A stretch of 64,000 nt of DNA from NCBI GenBank assembly GCA_021234155.1, contig JAJEKV010000035.1, positions 12,278,407-12,342,406 of the forward strand, given 5' to 3'. Every line of letters starts with the position of its first letter. Positions within the stretch are counted from its first letter, which is position 1. The DNA is from Isoetes taiwanensis (lineage: Eukaryota > Streptophyta > Lycopodiopsida > Isoetales > Isoetaceae). Shown here in pieces: positions 23,746-37,600 of the stretch. The notes beneath the pieces are model-generated. The model was not told where the DNA came from, searched no databases, and worked only from the letters and a program-made list of their open reading frames with translations. The translations under genes and the position numbers were made by a program.

Positions 23746-24490
23746 CAAGGGGGGTGCACATGTATGGGCGTATAACTCATGTGCGTGCACGTCGAGGGGG
23801 TTTTTAATGGTTTTTGGCGTACGTATACGTCAGTGAAAATACGAGTTTTTTTTTAAAAAATTCGTAGACTTACGTGAAGGGGAGTGTGGCGCCATTGCCG
23901 AGCTTCGACCGTATACCAGAGGCCTCCTTCTTGCGAGCTGCCTCACGCCGTATAAGATTTTCCTTTTAGTTTTGGAGCTTCAACAGATTTTGGGTTTAAG
24001 TTTTATTATCCATCATTGCTGTGCCTTCTTGCTCCAAGGTACGTCTTATATATGCATTTATAGTTGTTCATTCTCTGTTACTACTATTATGAGCATTGAT
24101 TTTTCCTGTTACAAAGGCCAATAAGAATCAAGATTATTGCTGCTGGTTAGACCAATAAGTGCACAAATTCGGATTTCAGAAGCAACATGTTAAATACTGC
24201 ACACGGGTTCTTAGATGATGAGATCAAGCTACCAAATCAGGTTCTTATCAGTATTTCGATTTGCTAGGCTTTGCTATTTCGATTTTGAAATGCACTTGTC
24301 TGTACTAGCATAAAGGCCAAGTTGCAAGACTATCTTGCACATTGCGTCTTTTTTAAACCAAATCCTAATCAACAAGACATGATGTTACCTTGGTTGTGCC
24401 GATGATCTATTTCCCTTGCTATTTCCAAATGATGCAAACCATTTATGTCTAGTCAACTATAGATCCAATAGTAATAGAAACTCAGAGCTG

Positions 24491-25274
24491 AGTCTCTCGA
24501 TCTCCTTCTTACCAAAGCAACTGAAGCATTAGGCATTAATCATGTTACAAATTTCAACATTGCTGTCTGTGGTTGCCACAGCAGTGGTAAATCCATCTTC
24601 ATCCTGTTGAATTGTTAATCAACCCTTCACTTAAATTGTTCATATTCTGTTGCAGATGTAGGTGTTATCAAATTCACTGATGGCATAATCAGTTACATAA
24701 ATACCAATTTGCCCAACTTAGTCTTCTGGGAAATGCCAGATTTAGGCATGGACAATCTTAAGGGGCCTAAAGAAAATTACTTCATGGATAAAAAGCTCTA
24801 TGCTTTTGATTGCATTCTCATTCTTACTAGTAGTACATTTTCTGATTTAGACACTGCCAGTAACTGGAACAAGCCATTTGCAATGGTTAAAACTAAAGCA
24901 GATGTTCATGCAAAGAACATAGCCCTGGCAGAAAGATGCTACATGAATATAGCCGCTGTTATTCTTAGACTTGAAATAAACAGAAGCTTGGGAGAGCAGC
25001 CCAAGATGCCAGATTCAACACCCTTCTTTATAATCAATTCCTTGACCTACAATGAGCATTACAGCTATCAATACGTGCATGAGAATGGTTATGTAGACAA
25101 TTCTCTGAGAGAAATAGATGAAGGCGATTTGTTTAACTATGTGATAGATTCTCTGAAGCCAAGGTTTAATTTTGTGTCTGATTGGAAGCTTATATTACTC
25201 ATAGTATTCTTAATTCTGACATATTACTCTTAATTCTGACATGTGATACCATTGACAGATTTTTTGACATCTGA
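24491..25274 (+). CDS. IRG-like (interferon-inducible-type) GTPase ORF carried by the transposon
   Basis: One exon (from about 24491) encodes a P-loop, FNIAVCGCHSSGKS (24556-24594). After a short intron (acceptor at 24655) the main exon gives VGVIKFTDGI, then LPNLVFWEMPDLGM at the G3 position (IRG proteins have W-D-L-P-G-I-G) and V-K-T-K-A-D at G4. A further splice (25163 to 25259) gives a stop at 25272-25274; without it the frame ends at 25233. The donor after the P-loop is ambiguous: GTAAAT at 24587 would remove Lys-Ser of the P-loop, while GTTAAT at 24614 keeps it but makes a 42-nt intron. G3 is degenerate (E and D for D and G). The first exon is unresolved; an ATG at 24189 is possible. 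IRG GTPases act on membranes in animal immunity; a role here is unknown. Confidence 0.55.
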
Positions 25275-28200
25275 AGCCAGATCACAAAATGGAACAGCGT
25301 GCAATTTCAGTTCGCTTAGATGCTGGCAATGGGGACTCCACAGAAATTGGGTTTGTTAGAGTGGAAGATGGTGCATCTTATGCGGATTTGAGAGAAGAGA
25401 TTGAGACTGATGAATTAGACAAACTCATGGGGCACGGTTTCATATTCCTTGCTGAGCGGAACTTGCCTTTATCAAAGAAACAAGAAAGGAGGTTTACGGT
25501 TACGGACAATGAGGTTGTGGTAAGGATAACAGATCAGATTGATCAGATTAGTTTCCAACCTTCTAAAAGGCCACGTATAGTCATTGAAGAGTTAGAAGAA
25601 GAATCTAATTTGCAGAGTGTGGTAGTAGAGGTCAATAGAGATGATAAGGCTGATAATGATAGCAGCCTAGTAAAATCCTCAAATGGCTCATGTGAGAGCA
25701 AGATGCGGTCTAAATTGGCCACGAAAGCTGACCTATTTAAGTGGAGAAAAGAACTAACGTTCTACACAACTAAGATGAGGAGTGCTGGCAGGCAGGACAG
25801 GTTTGAACTCATGTCCGATGATGTAAATGGCCGAGCAGTATTTTATATATGGTGCATTGAGTGTAATCAACGTTATGGGAAAGGCGGCAGTGATACCATG
25901 TATAACTTCACAGCTCGGCATTGTAAAACAAAAGCGCATAATGATAATTATCAGCGTCGTAATCTGGAGTTAAATACGATCGAGAATCTTGTGAATGAAG
26001 AATGCACACAGGATATTGTTGAGCGGAATAAGGCTAAGGTGGAGAGATCCCTGCTAGACTATGTCAATCCATTTGTAGAACAATCTGGTGTTATCTTTGA
26101 GTTGTATAAGGACAGTATAGTAGGCTACATGGATCTGGGCAGCATTTGTATCGCTTGCAAGCTATGTAACAAGTCAATCTTACTATTTCCACCAACAGGA
26201 TCCGTGCTAACTAACATGAAGCAACACATTCAATCATCTAGGCATGTCCAAAAAGCCGCGGCAAAGGAATCTGGCGGAGAGAAGGAAAATAAGATACACA
26301 ATGTGGGAGGTAGACCTCCAAAGCATCAACCTGATCCACGCCAAAAGAGTATGTTAACATTTGTCACAAGAGGTAATTTTGCATCCCTATTTTCTCTAAT
26401 TTTCTCTAATTTTGCATCCCTATTTTCTAGATCACAAGAGGTATCTAGCATATCTTTCTCTTCACTCCAGGTTTAGGGTCAATGTGAGAATATGTATTAT
26501 GTGCCCTCAATGCTACAGTCCATGTATTATGAACAGTCAATGTATTATCAACACTAGAAGCACGAAAAAAAAAGACATATGCTGCTCTTTTGCAGGCCAT
26601 TTCTGATATCCATAGATCTCTCAGCAGAGCCATTTCATAGGGTTATTTCATATTCATATTCTGATATTCATAGGGTTTATATCTTTCCATTAATGTTTCC
26701 TTTTTTTTTTTTTTTTTTATGTTTGGTGATATTGTAGCATCAACATCCAAGCTGGATGAGAAAGATTCAAGCGATCAGTCCAGTAAGTCTACATTCCTTT
26801 TAGATACTTTCATGTTTTGGTGTGTTAGGCTTAAAAGTTTTGAAAATACAGGAAGTGAACGCAAAGCTTTTTTGTGTTGGGGTTATTGGCAAATGAAATA
26901 TAGATATGCATCTAGAACGAGCGATTTAAGGCCTTTCTTAGATGATTCAAGAGGTGGGGCATATTGGTACTGTGAGCCAAACTTGCGAGGTAGTTTCAGC
27001 ATCAATGGAGAATCCATTACCATTGATGGGACATTTAGGCACGTGTTGTGCAGTCGAATTAGCCACGATGAGAGACCCTTCACGAACTATCAATGTTCAT
27101 ATTGTTCGTCCATACCCAAGGAAGGGGACTTCAGGATGCGGGTCGTTAGACAGAAAGAAGGCAAAATACAGAGAGGAGTGAGAACGACGAAGACATGTAT
27201 TAGGGTGGATTACATGACAAACAGAGAGATGAAAAATTTGGCAAAGGCCACTTCATGGGAAAATAGGAAACTAAGAAGAGAGCTTATATTTAGCAAAATG
27301 AGAATTGTAGCATTATCTGTAAGACAAAGATCAATACGTGATACTTTATCCGAATCGATGCATCGAAAAGATGTGCGAAAATTCTGTAGAGATATTGTTG
27401 AGGCCCACACTCAAGGTAAATTTAATGGGAAGCCTGCACTATGGAACTTCTTGACTGACATTGCACATAATATTATTAGGCCAGGACAGGGAAAACGCTA
27501 CAATGAAACGACAAAAGAGCTATTTGAAACAATTAAGATTTGGGGTGGGCAAAGAATGCATAACTTCTGTCTAGGGAAATTGTCTGTTTAAGGAAATTGA
27601 GAAGTGGCACAAATGCTCCACAAATTCGAACTTTGGGAACTGAAACATACCTCCACGTCGTGTCACTATACATTGATATATTCTTGTCACCTCACATGGA
27701 TTTAAGGTCACGGATCAGGGCAGCTTCAACCGTGTCTTTCTTTTTCAGGTCTGATGTCAATCTCATTGAGATACTTTGTTTGCTTTTGCTTATTGTCAAA
27801 TATATTATTTTAATCGTGTTGTTATGCTCTAGGCTTTGGAGGTTGTGGATTATTAATCATGATACCTACTCTCTTGGGAAGAATTTCATAAGCCGTGAAA
27901 CTTTTATGGATATTCAATTGTCTTGTCATTTTGCCGTTCTATTAATTAAGTACTTTAGGGACCACTGTAATGATCTGCCAGTACCATTAGCTTCCACGGG
28001 TTCAGATGCTTGTGAGAATTTTTTCTCTAAAATTGGGGGAATGGTACGGAATGAGAGATCATACACCGGTGCAGATCTGATTGAGAGCGCAGGTGCTCTT
28101 AACAAAGTGGCCCAATTCCAAGCTCTATCAGATTTGTTATTTCCTAAAGCTCATGCAAAACAGGAAAATATCTGGCAAGATCTTGAATGCAAATTAGCAG

Positions 28201-28598
28201 AAGATGGGAAGGGAATAACATGTGACTTATCTGATTACACCGAAGTGAGCACAGATGCAAAAGTGATACTTGCATTACAGGAAGGGTTTATATGCGCAAA
28301 AGAGTTGTGCAAGCAGGTAGGTATAGTGAGCAAAGATAACTCAACGTGGTGGAATACACCATGGCAGTTGGAGGACTGTTTTCTTTCAAACTATTACAAG
28401 CATTTAGATTGTTGTCAAATAGAGGATGAATCCGATCTTTTAGAAAATGATGAAGATCATATTTCAGATCACGAAAGGCCTTGCGAGCAACTTGATGAGG
28501 AGTTAGTGGCAGAGTTGGAAATGAGGCATGTCTTTGATGACATGCTAGATCAGGAGGAATTGAAAAGAGATGTGCAAGTTGAAAGAACAGTGCAGATT

Positions 28599-30318
28599 TG
28601 TGACGTTCCAGCACAGTATACGCTCCCAGGACGTATATTGTACTGCCACGTCACGCGTACACGCCACCCCGACTGACGTGTACGCCAACGTGTAGCCAAG
28701 TGGGTAGCCCCTAGGGGGCAACTTGCTAAGAATGTGCATTAGTATTAATGTGCACATTTTCCAATGTACACATTAATGTGGGCACACATTTCCATGTGGC
28801 CACTTGATGCCAAGTGGGCCATACCCATAGGTGCAATTAATGTGCACATTTTCCAATGTACACATTCATTAATGTGCACACATTTCCATGTGAGCACATT
28901 TGGGTGCACACATTTCCATGTGGGCACATTTGGCCACCTAGCCCTTAAAGGCAAGTGGGCCCTTTTCCCAATTATCCCACATGCCTCAAGGGGATAATTG
29001 GAAACCCTAGCCACCCCCTTGTCTATTTAAGTAGGAGAACCCTAACTTGCCCATTTTCGTTTCTAGGGTTTTAGAGCTCCGTTTTGGCTGCCTCAAGAGC
29101 CAAAACCGCCTCCCAGACTCTGTCCGAGAGAACTGCATCATTAGTTTTCCTTGATTCGAGCATTTCAAATAGGATGGTCGAAGTTCAGTCGAGGAGGAGG
29201 AACTCAAGGATCAGGTATTTAGGCAATTTAGTAGTCTAAACCCCATTTCAGCCATCGAATCAGTAGGTTTAGCCTCTTAAATTGCCCATAACAGCCCTCT
29301 AGAACTCTAGATAGCAGATTCTAACTAAAGAACCTAACTCTATGATATAGATTAGATCTTGTTCTTTAGTTCTTCTGTGATGTATATGGATGATGTATCT
29401 CTGTGAACTCCTTGTATTGGGAAGGGGGGTAGAGACCTAAAGCTTGGTAGTAGATGCTCCTAGATTAGCCTCTCTAGCACACTATAGATGCGGCTGCATT
29501 GCACAAGAGCCACACCTGGTTGTGGGTGAAGGGGCCAGACTGGCTTATAAGGAGGTTCGTGTTCTGACTCTTGAACGATCCCTATGGTGTGTTAGTGCTA
29601 CCGGGGATCATTGTGACTAGGTCTAATGGCTTGCCACTGCGTGTGGGCAAGGCATGGGCTCGACACTCGTGAGGTGGTGAATATGACCTTCCATTGAGTT
29701 CAAGTCGAATCACGAGGCAAAGGCCCTCTAGTCACCTTGAGTCAAAGATGGAGATCTCTGGAGGGAGTGAACCCTACCTGCCCCATCGGGACTGGGGAGA
29801 TGCAACCCAGGATATAGCCCCCTTGGCTATGCATCCGGCGGGCTACAGTCAGGTCCCAACACTTTTCAGCCTACTCTGCAAAGTGTGCACAGGAGGGGCG
29901 GATGGAGTGGACAACCCTATGCCATGTTCTTATGCCAGCCAAATCCATTGCCATGAATTACATGCCTCAAGAACTCAACTCGGAGACCCAAGCCCGTCAG
30001 TCATCCCTTTGAGTCTGAGCCTTGGGTAGGATTCCCTATGTGATGTGCTGATCTTTGTCTATGCAGATATGTGGAGGACCATCCTTCGTGATGGTCATAT
30101 GATGTTGATGTATGTGCTACTGACATGTATGTTTACGCTTCCGCAGCTAGGTAGGCCCTGAGGGAGACGGGGTGCAATGACCCTTCCACTCTTCCCACTG
30201 GAACCCGTCACGGTTGCAGTGTCATGTGGAGGGCCCTGTATTAGCATGGAGCTGGTATGGGGGATGAACTCCTGTTTGTGTACGGTGAGTGCACCGTATA
30301 CGAGTAGGGGACGTCACA
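28599..30318 (+). repeat. LARD-like element 5' LTR (1,720 bp)
   Basis: Bounded by the AGATT duplicate and the primer site. A region at about 28735-28930 has repeated ACATTTCCATGTGRGCACAT words. A TATTTAAG site at about 29025 could be the TATA box, with transcription starting upstream of AGAGCTCCGTTTTGG. The short ORFs in it recur in the other LTR and are not genes. Confidence 0.9.
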
Positions 30319-30319
30319 G

Positions 30320-30332
30320 TGGTATCAGAGCA
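30320..30332 (+). other. Primer-binding site of the LARD-like element
   Basis: TGGTATCAGAGCA, a perfect match to the initiator-Met tRNA type site, one base after the LTR end. Confidence 0.9.
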
Positions 30333-30533
30333 ATGTTCTTGGAGACCAAGAGCAAGGCACTGACCATGCTCCCAGTAGTACTAACTTAATAGGGTCCTCA
30401 AACCTCGAGAAATTAGAAATTTTTTTCTCATTTTTGTAGTATATGCTAAGCTAGTAACAGTTAAAGTGAATTAGTAATAGTTAAAGTGAATTAGTAACAG
30501 TTAAAGAAAAAAATTAGTGAGCCAAATAGGATG

Positions 30534-30600
30534 GTCTCACACGTCGCGCCAGAGCCGATTTTTAAAATGAAAAAACCTGTCTGGGCGCAACGTGTGAGAC
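30534..30600. repeat. Hairpin cassette 1
   Basis: GTCTCACACGTCGCGCCAG at the left pairs with CTGGGCGCAACGTGTGAGAC at the right, with one G-T or mismatch and one bulge. The loop is about 28 nt. Confidence 0.85.
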
Positions 30601-31345
30601 ATTGATCTGAAAACAGTTTAAAAAGTCAAAAAAATTTAGAAAAGTAACTTAGTAATTCGAATTTCAGCCTAGGAATTAGCTAGATTAGCTTTCTAATCTA
30701 TTTAAACCTCATCTTAAAAGAATTCCCACAAAGATGGCGGAATTGAACCTCCCACCCACAGGGTTGAACCCCCCCCAAACCCCCCCGTGCCAACCACTGA
30801 GGGCGGGCATCGTTTATGTTTGAATTATAATCCTTAAATTAGATTTAAGCTGTAATAATGTTAGATAATATTAATGGCCAAGCCTTAGACTTAGAACCAA
30901 GACCCTTAAGCTAGATAGAGTCATCATCCTGATAGACACCAAGCCTCCGATCGACATGACGCGCACCAAGCAAATGTACCGACTCCCTCGACAAGGCGAA
31001 AAAAGCCCAGAGGCCAAGGAGGTGAAGGAAACAAGAAGAGGAGAGGGCGAACGAGAGCGGGAGGCCGGGGGTCAAGAAGCAAGCAGAGCGAAGTCTGGTC
31101 CAACATTTTGAAGACTCAACAGCCAAGACAAGACACACCAAGGGAGTAACTCTAATGAAGAAAGATATGCACTTACCAATCATATCAAAGGAGAACCTTA
31201 TTAATTTCGTAAATGATAAAATTTGTTTAATACAACGTGTTTTAGAGTAAATTATAACTGTATAAAGTTACTTAATTAAGTTAAGTTATAGAATTCTAGC
31301 TTTTGTTTTAGTCAAATTGGAGCTTTTGAGCAAAATTGAGACGAT

Positions 31346-31408
31346 GTCTCACACGTCGCGCCAGGACAGATTTCTAGATTTTAGGAATCTGGGTGCAACG
31401 TGTGAGAC
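31346..31408. repeat. Hairpin cassette 2
   Basis: Same left arm GTCTCACACGTCGCGCCAG; right arm CTGGGTGCAACGTGTGAGAC. The loop differs from cassette 1 but begins like cassette 3. Confidence 0.85.
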
Positions 31409-31541
31409 CATGCCCAAAAATGCCCAAAAGCGACTCCAAATCGACCAAGTAAGGGGTCAATTCTGCCTAACTCGATGAGTTTAGTGGAATTACAGCCTTA
31501 GATCACTTAAATTGAGTAAGCCTAGCCCAATTAGGACCCAT

Positions 31542-31608
31542 GTCTCACACGTCGCGCCAGGACAGATTTCTACATTCTCAAAATCGGTCTGGGCGCAACG
31601 TGTGAGAC
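31542..31608. repeat. Hairpin cassette 3
   Basis: Same left arm, right arm CTGGGCGCAACGTGTGAGAC. The loop starts GACAGATTTCT as in cassette 2. Confidence 0.85.
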
Positions 31609-34600
31609 CTCCAAATTTTGAACCTCCATAACTTGAGCTACAGAGCTCCAAATCGCCTGAAATTTGTTGCGTTAGGACCGTTAGACAGCCTAGAATCCAT
31701 TTATGACCTCAAATTAGGATAGAAATGTCAAACCCCATCTCAAAATGACCAAAATTGCTCAAGCCCTTGAATTGTTTTCCCAAACTGTGGTTTGTTGTAA
31801 ATAGAAGCATACCCCATTAGTAGCTCGCAAGTATTGATCTCGGCTCGAAGCTGATGCCTTACTCCTAGGTAGAAGTGCTCAGGAACACCCCTTTGTTATA
31901 GTCATCTAGACCTTAGCATAGCAACCCAAATCCAACTGTTGGTACACCACCTGCCGAGCCAAAGGCATAAACCTTGACCTAATTCTGTGTCCTTCTAATA
32001 GAGTTTGACTTATATAGCCGCCACATTGACACTCCCTATTGCCAGGATACCTAGAAAGGAGCTAGAGCCTAGAGCTGCCCAAGTCATTCCATGTGTAGAG
32101 ATTGGACCCCCCCAAACCAACTTTGCTAGGACCTTAGAGTATACCTCAAACACCATGAGGGCTTTGCAAAACAACCCTCATGTCATGCCATACCACACGT
32201 CCTAATGTCCATAGACTTGTAAATTATAGATATGTCTCTAGTAATGCTGCTCGAGCCATCTTGCTTGCTTATAGAGCCTAGAATATTGTAGGAGAGCCCT
32301 TCAAGTAGACTCTTAGACTCTAGGATACACGAGCGTTGCTTTCGAAGGACGGGGCCAGAGCCACAGACGAGCTAAGGGCGCAACTTCCTGAAGACATCAA
32401 GGTCCCAGCCAATGCACAAACAGATAAGGAGAGGAGACCGAAAAGGCAGACCCAAGAGGGGGAAGCACAACGACAAACACCTCAACCGACAAACGAGTAG
32501 AACGGGACACCACCGACCTATCATCAATCTCCATCAAATGGGAAGAATATTGGTAACCAACGGCACCAAGAATGTTCTAGATGTCAACCTCCCGGCTACC
32601 ACGTCCACGAGCTCACATCAGAAAGAGGATCTCAACGCCTTCACCAACTCGACGCACATGAGTTTCAAATGGAAGAACGCGAGACAACAAAATACACGTG
32701 CACGAAGATGTTAGGCATCGATGTCGGCGTTAGCATCACGAGCTAGGGCGAGGGGCATAATCTTCCGTCGAGGAGACAACTCATGGCGACACGAGGAGCG
32801 TATAGAAACCGGAGGGGAAGATCACCCGACCTTGCGGCCCAGCAGCTCAAAGCGCAACGCCAACAAAAGGAGTAACCAAGCTAGGCAACCACAAAGCACC
32901 TAAGGCTGACCAAGATGAGCCTCCAGCCTCCCTTGCACCAGCAGAGAGAACTTTCATCGGTTCCAAAAAGGTAGGAGACCATGAGAGGGAGGAGACCCAT
33001 ATCAAGGAACATTTCCGACTTCGAAGGCTCAGACGACTAGGGGCAAGACCAAGGAGGAGAATATTCTGCTCAAACAGGAATTCCGACCCGGGAACACCTA
33101 GAAACCAAAGGAAGGACGGCTTTTACTACGTCAGCCAAGGAGTGCAGACTTCGAATGGTTAGGACCCAAAGGGCGGAGGAGACGACCTAGCCAAAGAGGT
33201 ACAAATCACGCAAAGGCTGACCAGAAGGAGCTATGATAGGGCAATGGAGATGACCACACTTCCGTGCACGGAGAGCCACCTCGGAATGAAGCAAAGCCCA
33301 AGCAAATGGGAGTCGCGACTCGAAAATTCAACCCGCGGGGGATTGACAATGCCCGCCCTCATCGACCACGATCTCGTGAGCTTCAAGACATTCAAGAATG
33401 CCCGACTGCAACAGCCAGGTGACCCTACTCAAGCTCGATCAATGGCACCGCAATCAGCAATCTTGCAACAACACACCGCATGTAGGGACGTGAGCGGTTA
33501 CCGCATTCCTCGCGACGAACATACACAACAAGGAGGAGCATCTTTTTCAAGGGATCACATCGACGAACACTCTTCGCAACTTGAGGTGATCAGCTTCGGA
33601 TCGAAGACATAAAGCTCAACAATAGTAGCAAAGATCTCAAGGAATCCCGAGTCAACCGTAACGAAGAAGATGCAGCAAAACCGAAGGATCAAACGCGATC
33701 GAGGAAGGGAAACCTAAAGGAGTATAAATAATTAGGTAGATCTTCGTAGTTGTTTTGCAAAAGTGGATGAATTAAAATCCCAATGTAAATGCGTATATGT
33801 CTATTGTATATCTAGGGTGTCCACATATATAGTGGAGAAACATGAGTTTAGAGTCATGTTTTACGGATTTAGCGCTTAGATCAGGAAGCTCCTTCACTTC
33901 GACTACCAAAGGAGGAAGCGAGGAAGCACAACTATAGCCCAAGATCAAAATGGAAGAGCAAGTACGAGGGAGAACGACCAGAGCCCAAGCAAACCTTCGA
34001 CTCCAAACACTTCGGGAACTGCCCTCAAGTAGAAGACCGCTCGTCCACCCAATGTCAGAACAAGAGACAACACCGGTCATGTCAAGAGCATCAGCGCAGC
34101 ACCAGGACATCGTCAGGGCGCAACACTACCTCTTGTAGCAGTGGCAGCACTTGACGAACTTATGACATGAGTGGCCTCAACAATGGAAGGAGGAACACCC
34201 CGACATCAACGAGCCAACTAAGAAGGCAACATCTCGACGACCATAATTCCAACTTGTGGTAATATAGGGGGATGTGCTATGACACGTGTATTAGATGGAG
34301 ATGCACTTACGAAAGGCACCGCGACGAGGAGATATGCCCCCAACAACTAGGTGATGGCTTCGTCAGGTACTCCTACCAGTAATTAGAAGAGAAGAAGCCG
34401 ACCATATCTCTGACATGTGGCACGTCAAACGCCCAAGGTAGAAGCATTCGGCGCCTTTAACGACAAGGATAGCAACTGGCACCTTCGGCGAAAAGAGAGT
34501 TCAAGATAATAGCCGGGCTATTCAACGACAAGAGTATATCTAAGGCGGTACTTCTTCAACGCAAGGGTCAAGTCAAGCAGAGATAAGGATCCATCATCCC

Positions 34601-37600
34601 ACAACGAGCCATCGTGAGGAGAGTCATGATGCCTTACTTGCCAAAGAGACCGAAATGCATAGAAGGACAAAGGTCGAAACTGAAAGATGGAGAAGTGCTA
34701 GCAACCGACTTCTTCCACGAAGCTTCCCGCAGGCAAATGGGGAGGATCAAAACCGACGAGCACAATCAAAGTCACCGAGGGTACCTCAAGACAAGAAGAC
34801 GGCATAGCACTGTGGAACGTGACAACGTCCAAGCCATGTGATCGAGGGGATCAAACGAAGAAGTTTGGAAGCTCGATGGAGAACCAACTAGGTGAGGCGA
34901 GCCGATGACTTGCACGCGGCCTTGCATGCAACTTGGTGAACCCAAGAATGAACGATTCAAAGAACAACTGCGAAGAGAACAACTCAGAGGAGTATAGCCA
35001 AAGGAATCACAAGACAAATTTCAAGAGACGCCTTCAAATAGCTTCAAGTATCATGAAGGGGGGAACAATTATTGCCCGAGAACAGGATCAAGAAGCAGAC
35101 TGAAATGTCGAAGCATCAACGACAAGCACACCTTAGTTAGAATGTGATGCAAAGCGGTTGTGCCATAGCCGACAAACATCGGAGGGCCCAAGTATATCAA
35201 CAAGTTACCCCGGAGTACGAGCCGACGTACAAATAGGAGGATATAGATCGTCAACACCATTGCCTTTGGGAGGAACACCGATGACATTGCCAAGGAGTAG
35301 GTGTCCAACTCGAAGGGAGGCACAAGGGAGACCTAATAGCTCTAGTAGTAATTGTAATTATGTAAGCTATATGTTGTGCATGTATAGTTCCCTTGTTATT
35401 TCTTCCCTCCCATAGCGTAACACATCAAAGGAAGAGATATCATGCAAGTTGCAGGGGTGAAGCAATCAACATCGTCAACACTCTTCGGGCAACACGATAA
35501 CGACAAGAGGACTCGACGTATGAGACATCGATGGAGTCGAAGAAACAATATCGGATACAGAGTCATCCTTTAGCTGCCAAGACAAAGAGTTCAAGATGAA
35601 AGATCTCTTTCAACAGCGCCACTTTCAGGCATTTGAAAAGCGGCATGCAAGATTCAAATGATCAACTACACCATCAAGCCACCAGCAATAAGAGGCTTCT
35701 AGCGAACAAAGTCAACCTCTACATCAAAGAGGAGCCACTGTCAAGGAGACTGAAGTATCGAGCGACTCGGAAGAACGTTACCTTGCTCCTTCAAGCAGGC
35801 AACGAGCGGATGAGCTTCTAGCAAGCTCAAAGATCTAAGGCCATGGGGCCTAGTAGGTTAAATGTATGGATGGTAACATCCATATTGGGATTAGAAGGCA
35901 ATTCCGGATATTCTCGTTGAAAGGATTGCCCAATTGGGAAGGAGACGCATAGGAGTAACTAAAATTATACACGATTGTTAACAGACATCCAACGTATTGA
36001 AACCACTTGGTGAGATTGATCTCCTCGCTAAGAAGGAATCACTACTAGGATAATTGTTGACCATGTATAAATCTAGTATCTCCAAAAGAATAATCCAACC
36101 GAAAGAAAAGAAGTAATCTAACAAGTCCGGCCAACTTGTTACGATGACATCAATTCGATTGGTAGGAATATTCCAAGAGTTTAAATAACTAAGAAAGGGG
36201 GAATCTCTAGAATAATAAAATAATAGTACATGCAAGGTACATCTAAAATAAGAATTATAGTAATCAAATAGTCTTTTGAGACAAAAGGAATTGTCGTCAT
36301 GACAAAACCTTGTGGTTTAGAATCGTTCTAACTAAGTAGATAGCCCATAACTATATTGAAATAAATGATAACATAATATGTGCATCCATCTTAGATGGTT
36401 ATATATGTTAGCTAAGGCTAGTAACTTAATGCGCTAAGTAAGAAGCGTATAACCTCTTAAGGGGAGAGAATAGATATGACGTTGTGTGCAATGTCATTGA
36501 AGGGGTGCAGGACCATTTTCTTTTCGAAGAAAGTGGGAGGGCTCAATCTTATGATTGAACGTACTTGCACCGAATTGACTGACCGTAGAATAGAGTTCAC
36601 TCCGGCAATGCGTAAGATAGATAGATAGATAGCTCAGGAGGCCTTCAACGTGCGAGACTGACGTAGTAGTGAACTACACCAACGAAGTGGAGCAAAACTA
36701 TGGGAGCAATGAACGACCAAGTCACCTCCAAACTACTCGACGCCGGCTCAATGAGTGGATGCGTTTTAGCCTTAGGTAAGGTATGCGCATGTATTATAAG
36801 CCTTAATGTGTCTTATTGATAAGTTAAATATAGACCCTAATAACTGCATAGAAATTGTTATTGCGTGATATGTATCATAGGGAAATAAGTTAAATAACAA
36901 CGATAATGTGAAGTAGCATGTTAATTAATCCTTCGCAAGGATGCAATTCCTTCCAAGGATAGCTATAGGTCCTTATAAATATAAATAGAAAATAGAATTC
37001 GGATATACTTAAGTGCATCTTAGGGATATACTTCCAAGGGTAATGCAGGACCCAAGGAAGAGAATAAGAAGCACATCTAATTCTTGTGTATGATAATTAA
37101 AACCCTGTCTATAATACAATAGGTCTAAATCAGGGTTATTGTTTAAATAATCGCGATCTAAAAGTCGTTAAATATTGCAAAGCTTAGAGTAAATATAATT
37201 GTACTATCGGAAGTAATGTATCCGATACTATGATAATGTTAATTCATAAATATTACCTTAGGGTAATTATGTTAATCACATGCATTAAGGGAGCCAGAAA
37301 AAAAAAAAAAAATTGGCTCAGGCATGTCGATTTGTGTTTAGATTAGTTTCATGTGTAGTTAAGATTAATCACAAGATGCAACCTATGCTTGGTATGGATT
37401 GCATGCGTTGTTACCGATGATGAGACCACTACGGTGATCTCTAGGGCGTGGTGTAATGTCAATGTAGGCATGACCGCGTTTCCGCTTGGATGAGTGGAAG
37501 GTAGATTAGAAAGTCTACTTCTGTCCCACGGAAGTAGACGACCTCGAGAGAAAGGAGGTCATTAAGGAATGCATTGATAGGAAAGGCACCTTTAGCCCCA

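Noticed and set aside
26370-26460. Short duplicated TTTTGCATCCCTATTTTCT units as a CRISPR-like array
   Set aside because: Two units only, inside an intron of a plant transposon gene; simple local duplication.
28764-28997. 77-aa frame repeated almost identically at 38,671
   Set aside because: Both copies lie in LTRs and arise from ACATTTCCATGTG-type repeats. Identity reflects LTR duplication, not coding.
30320-30332. Possible tRNA gene
   Set aside because: Only the 3' tRNA-complementary primer site is present; no cloverleaf.
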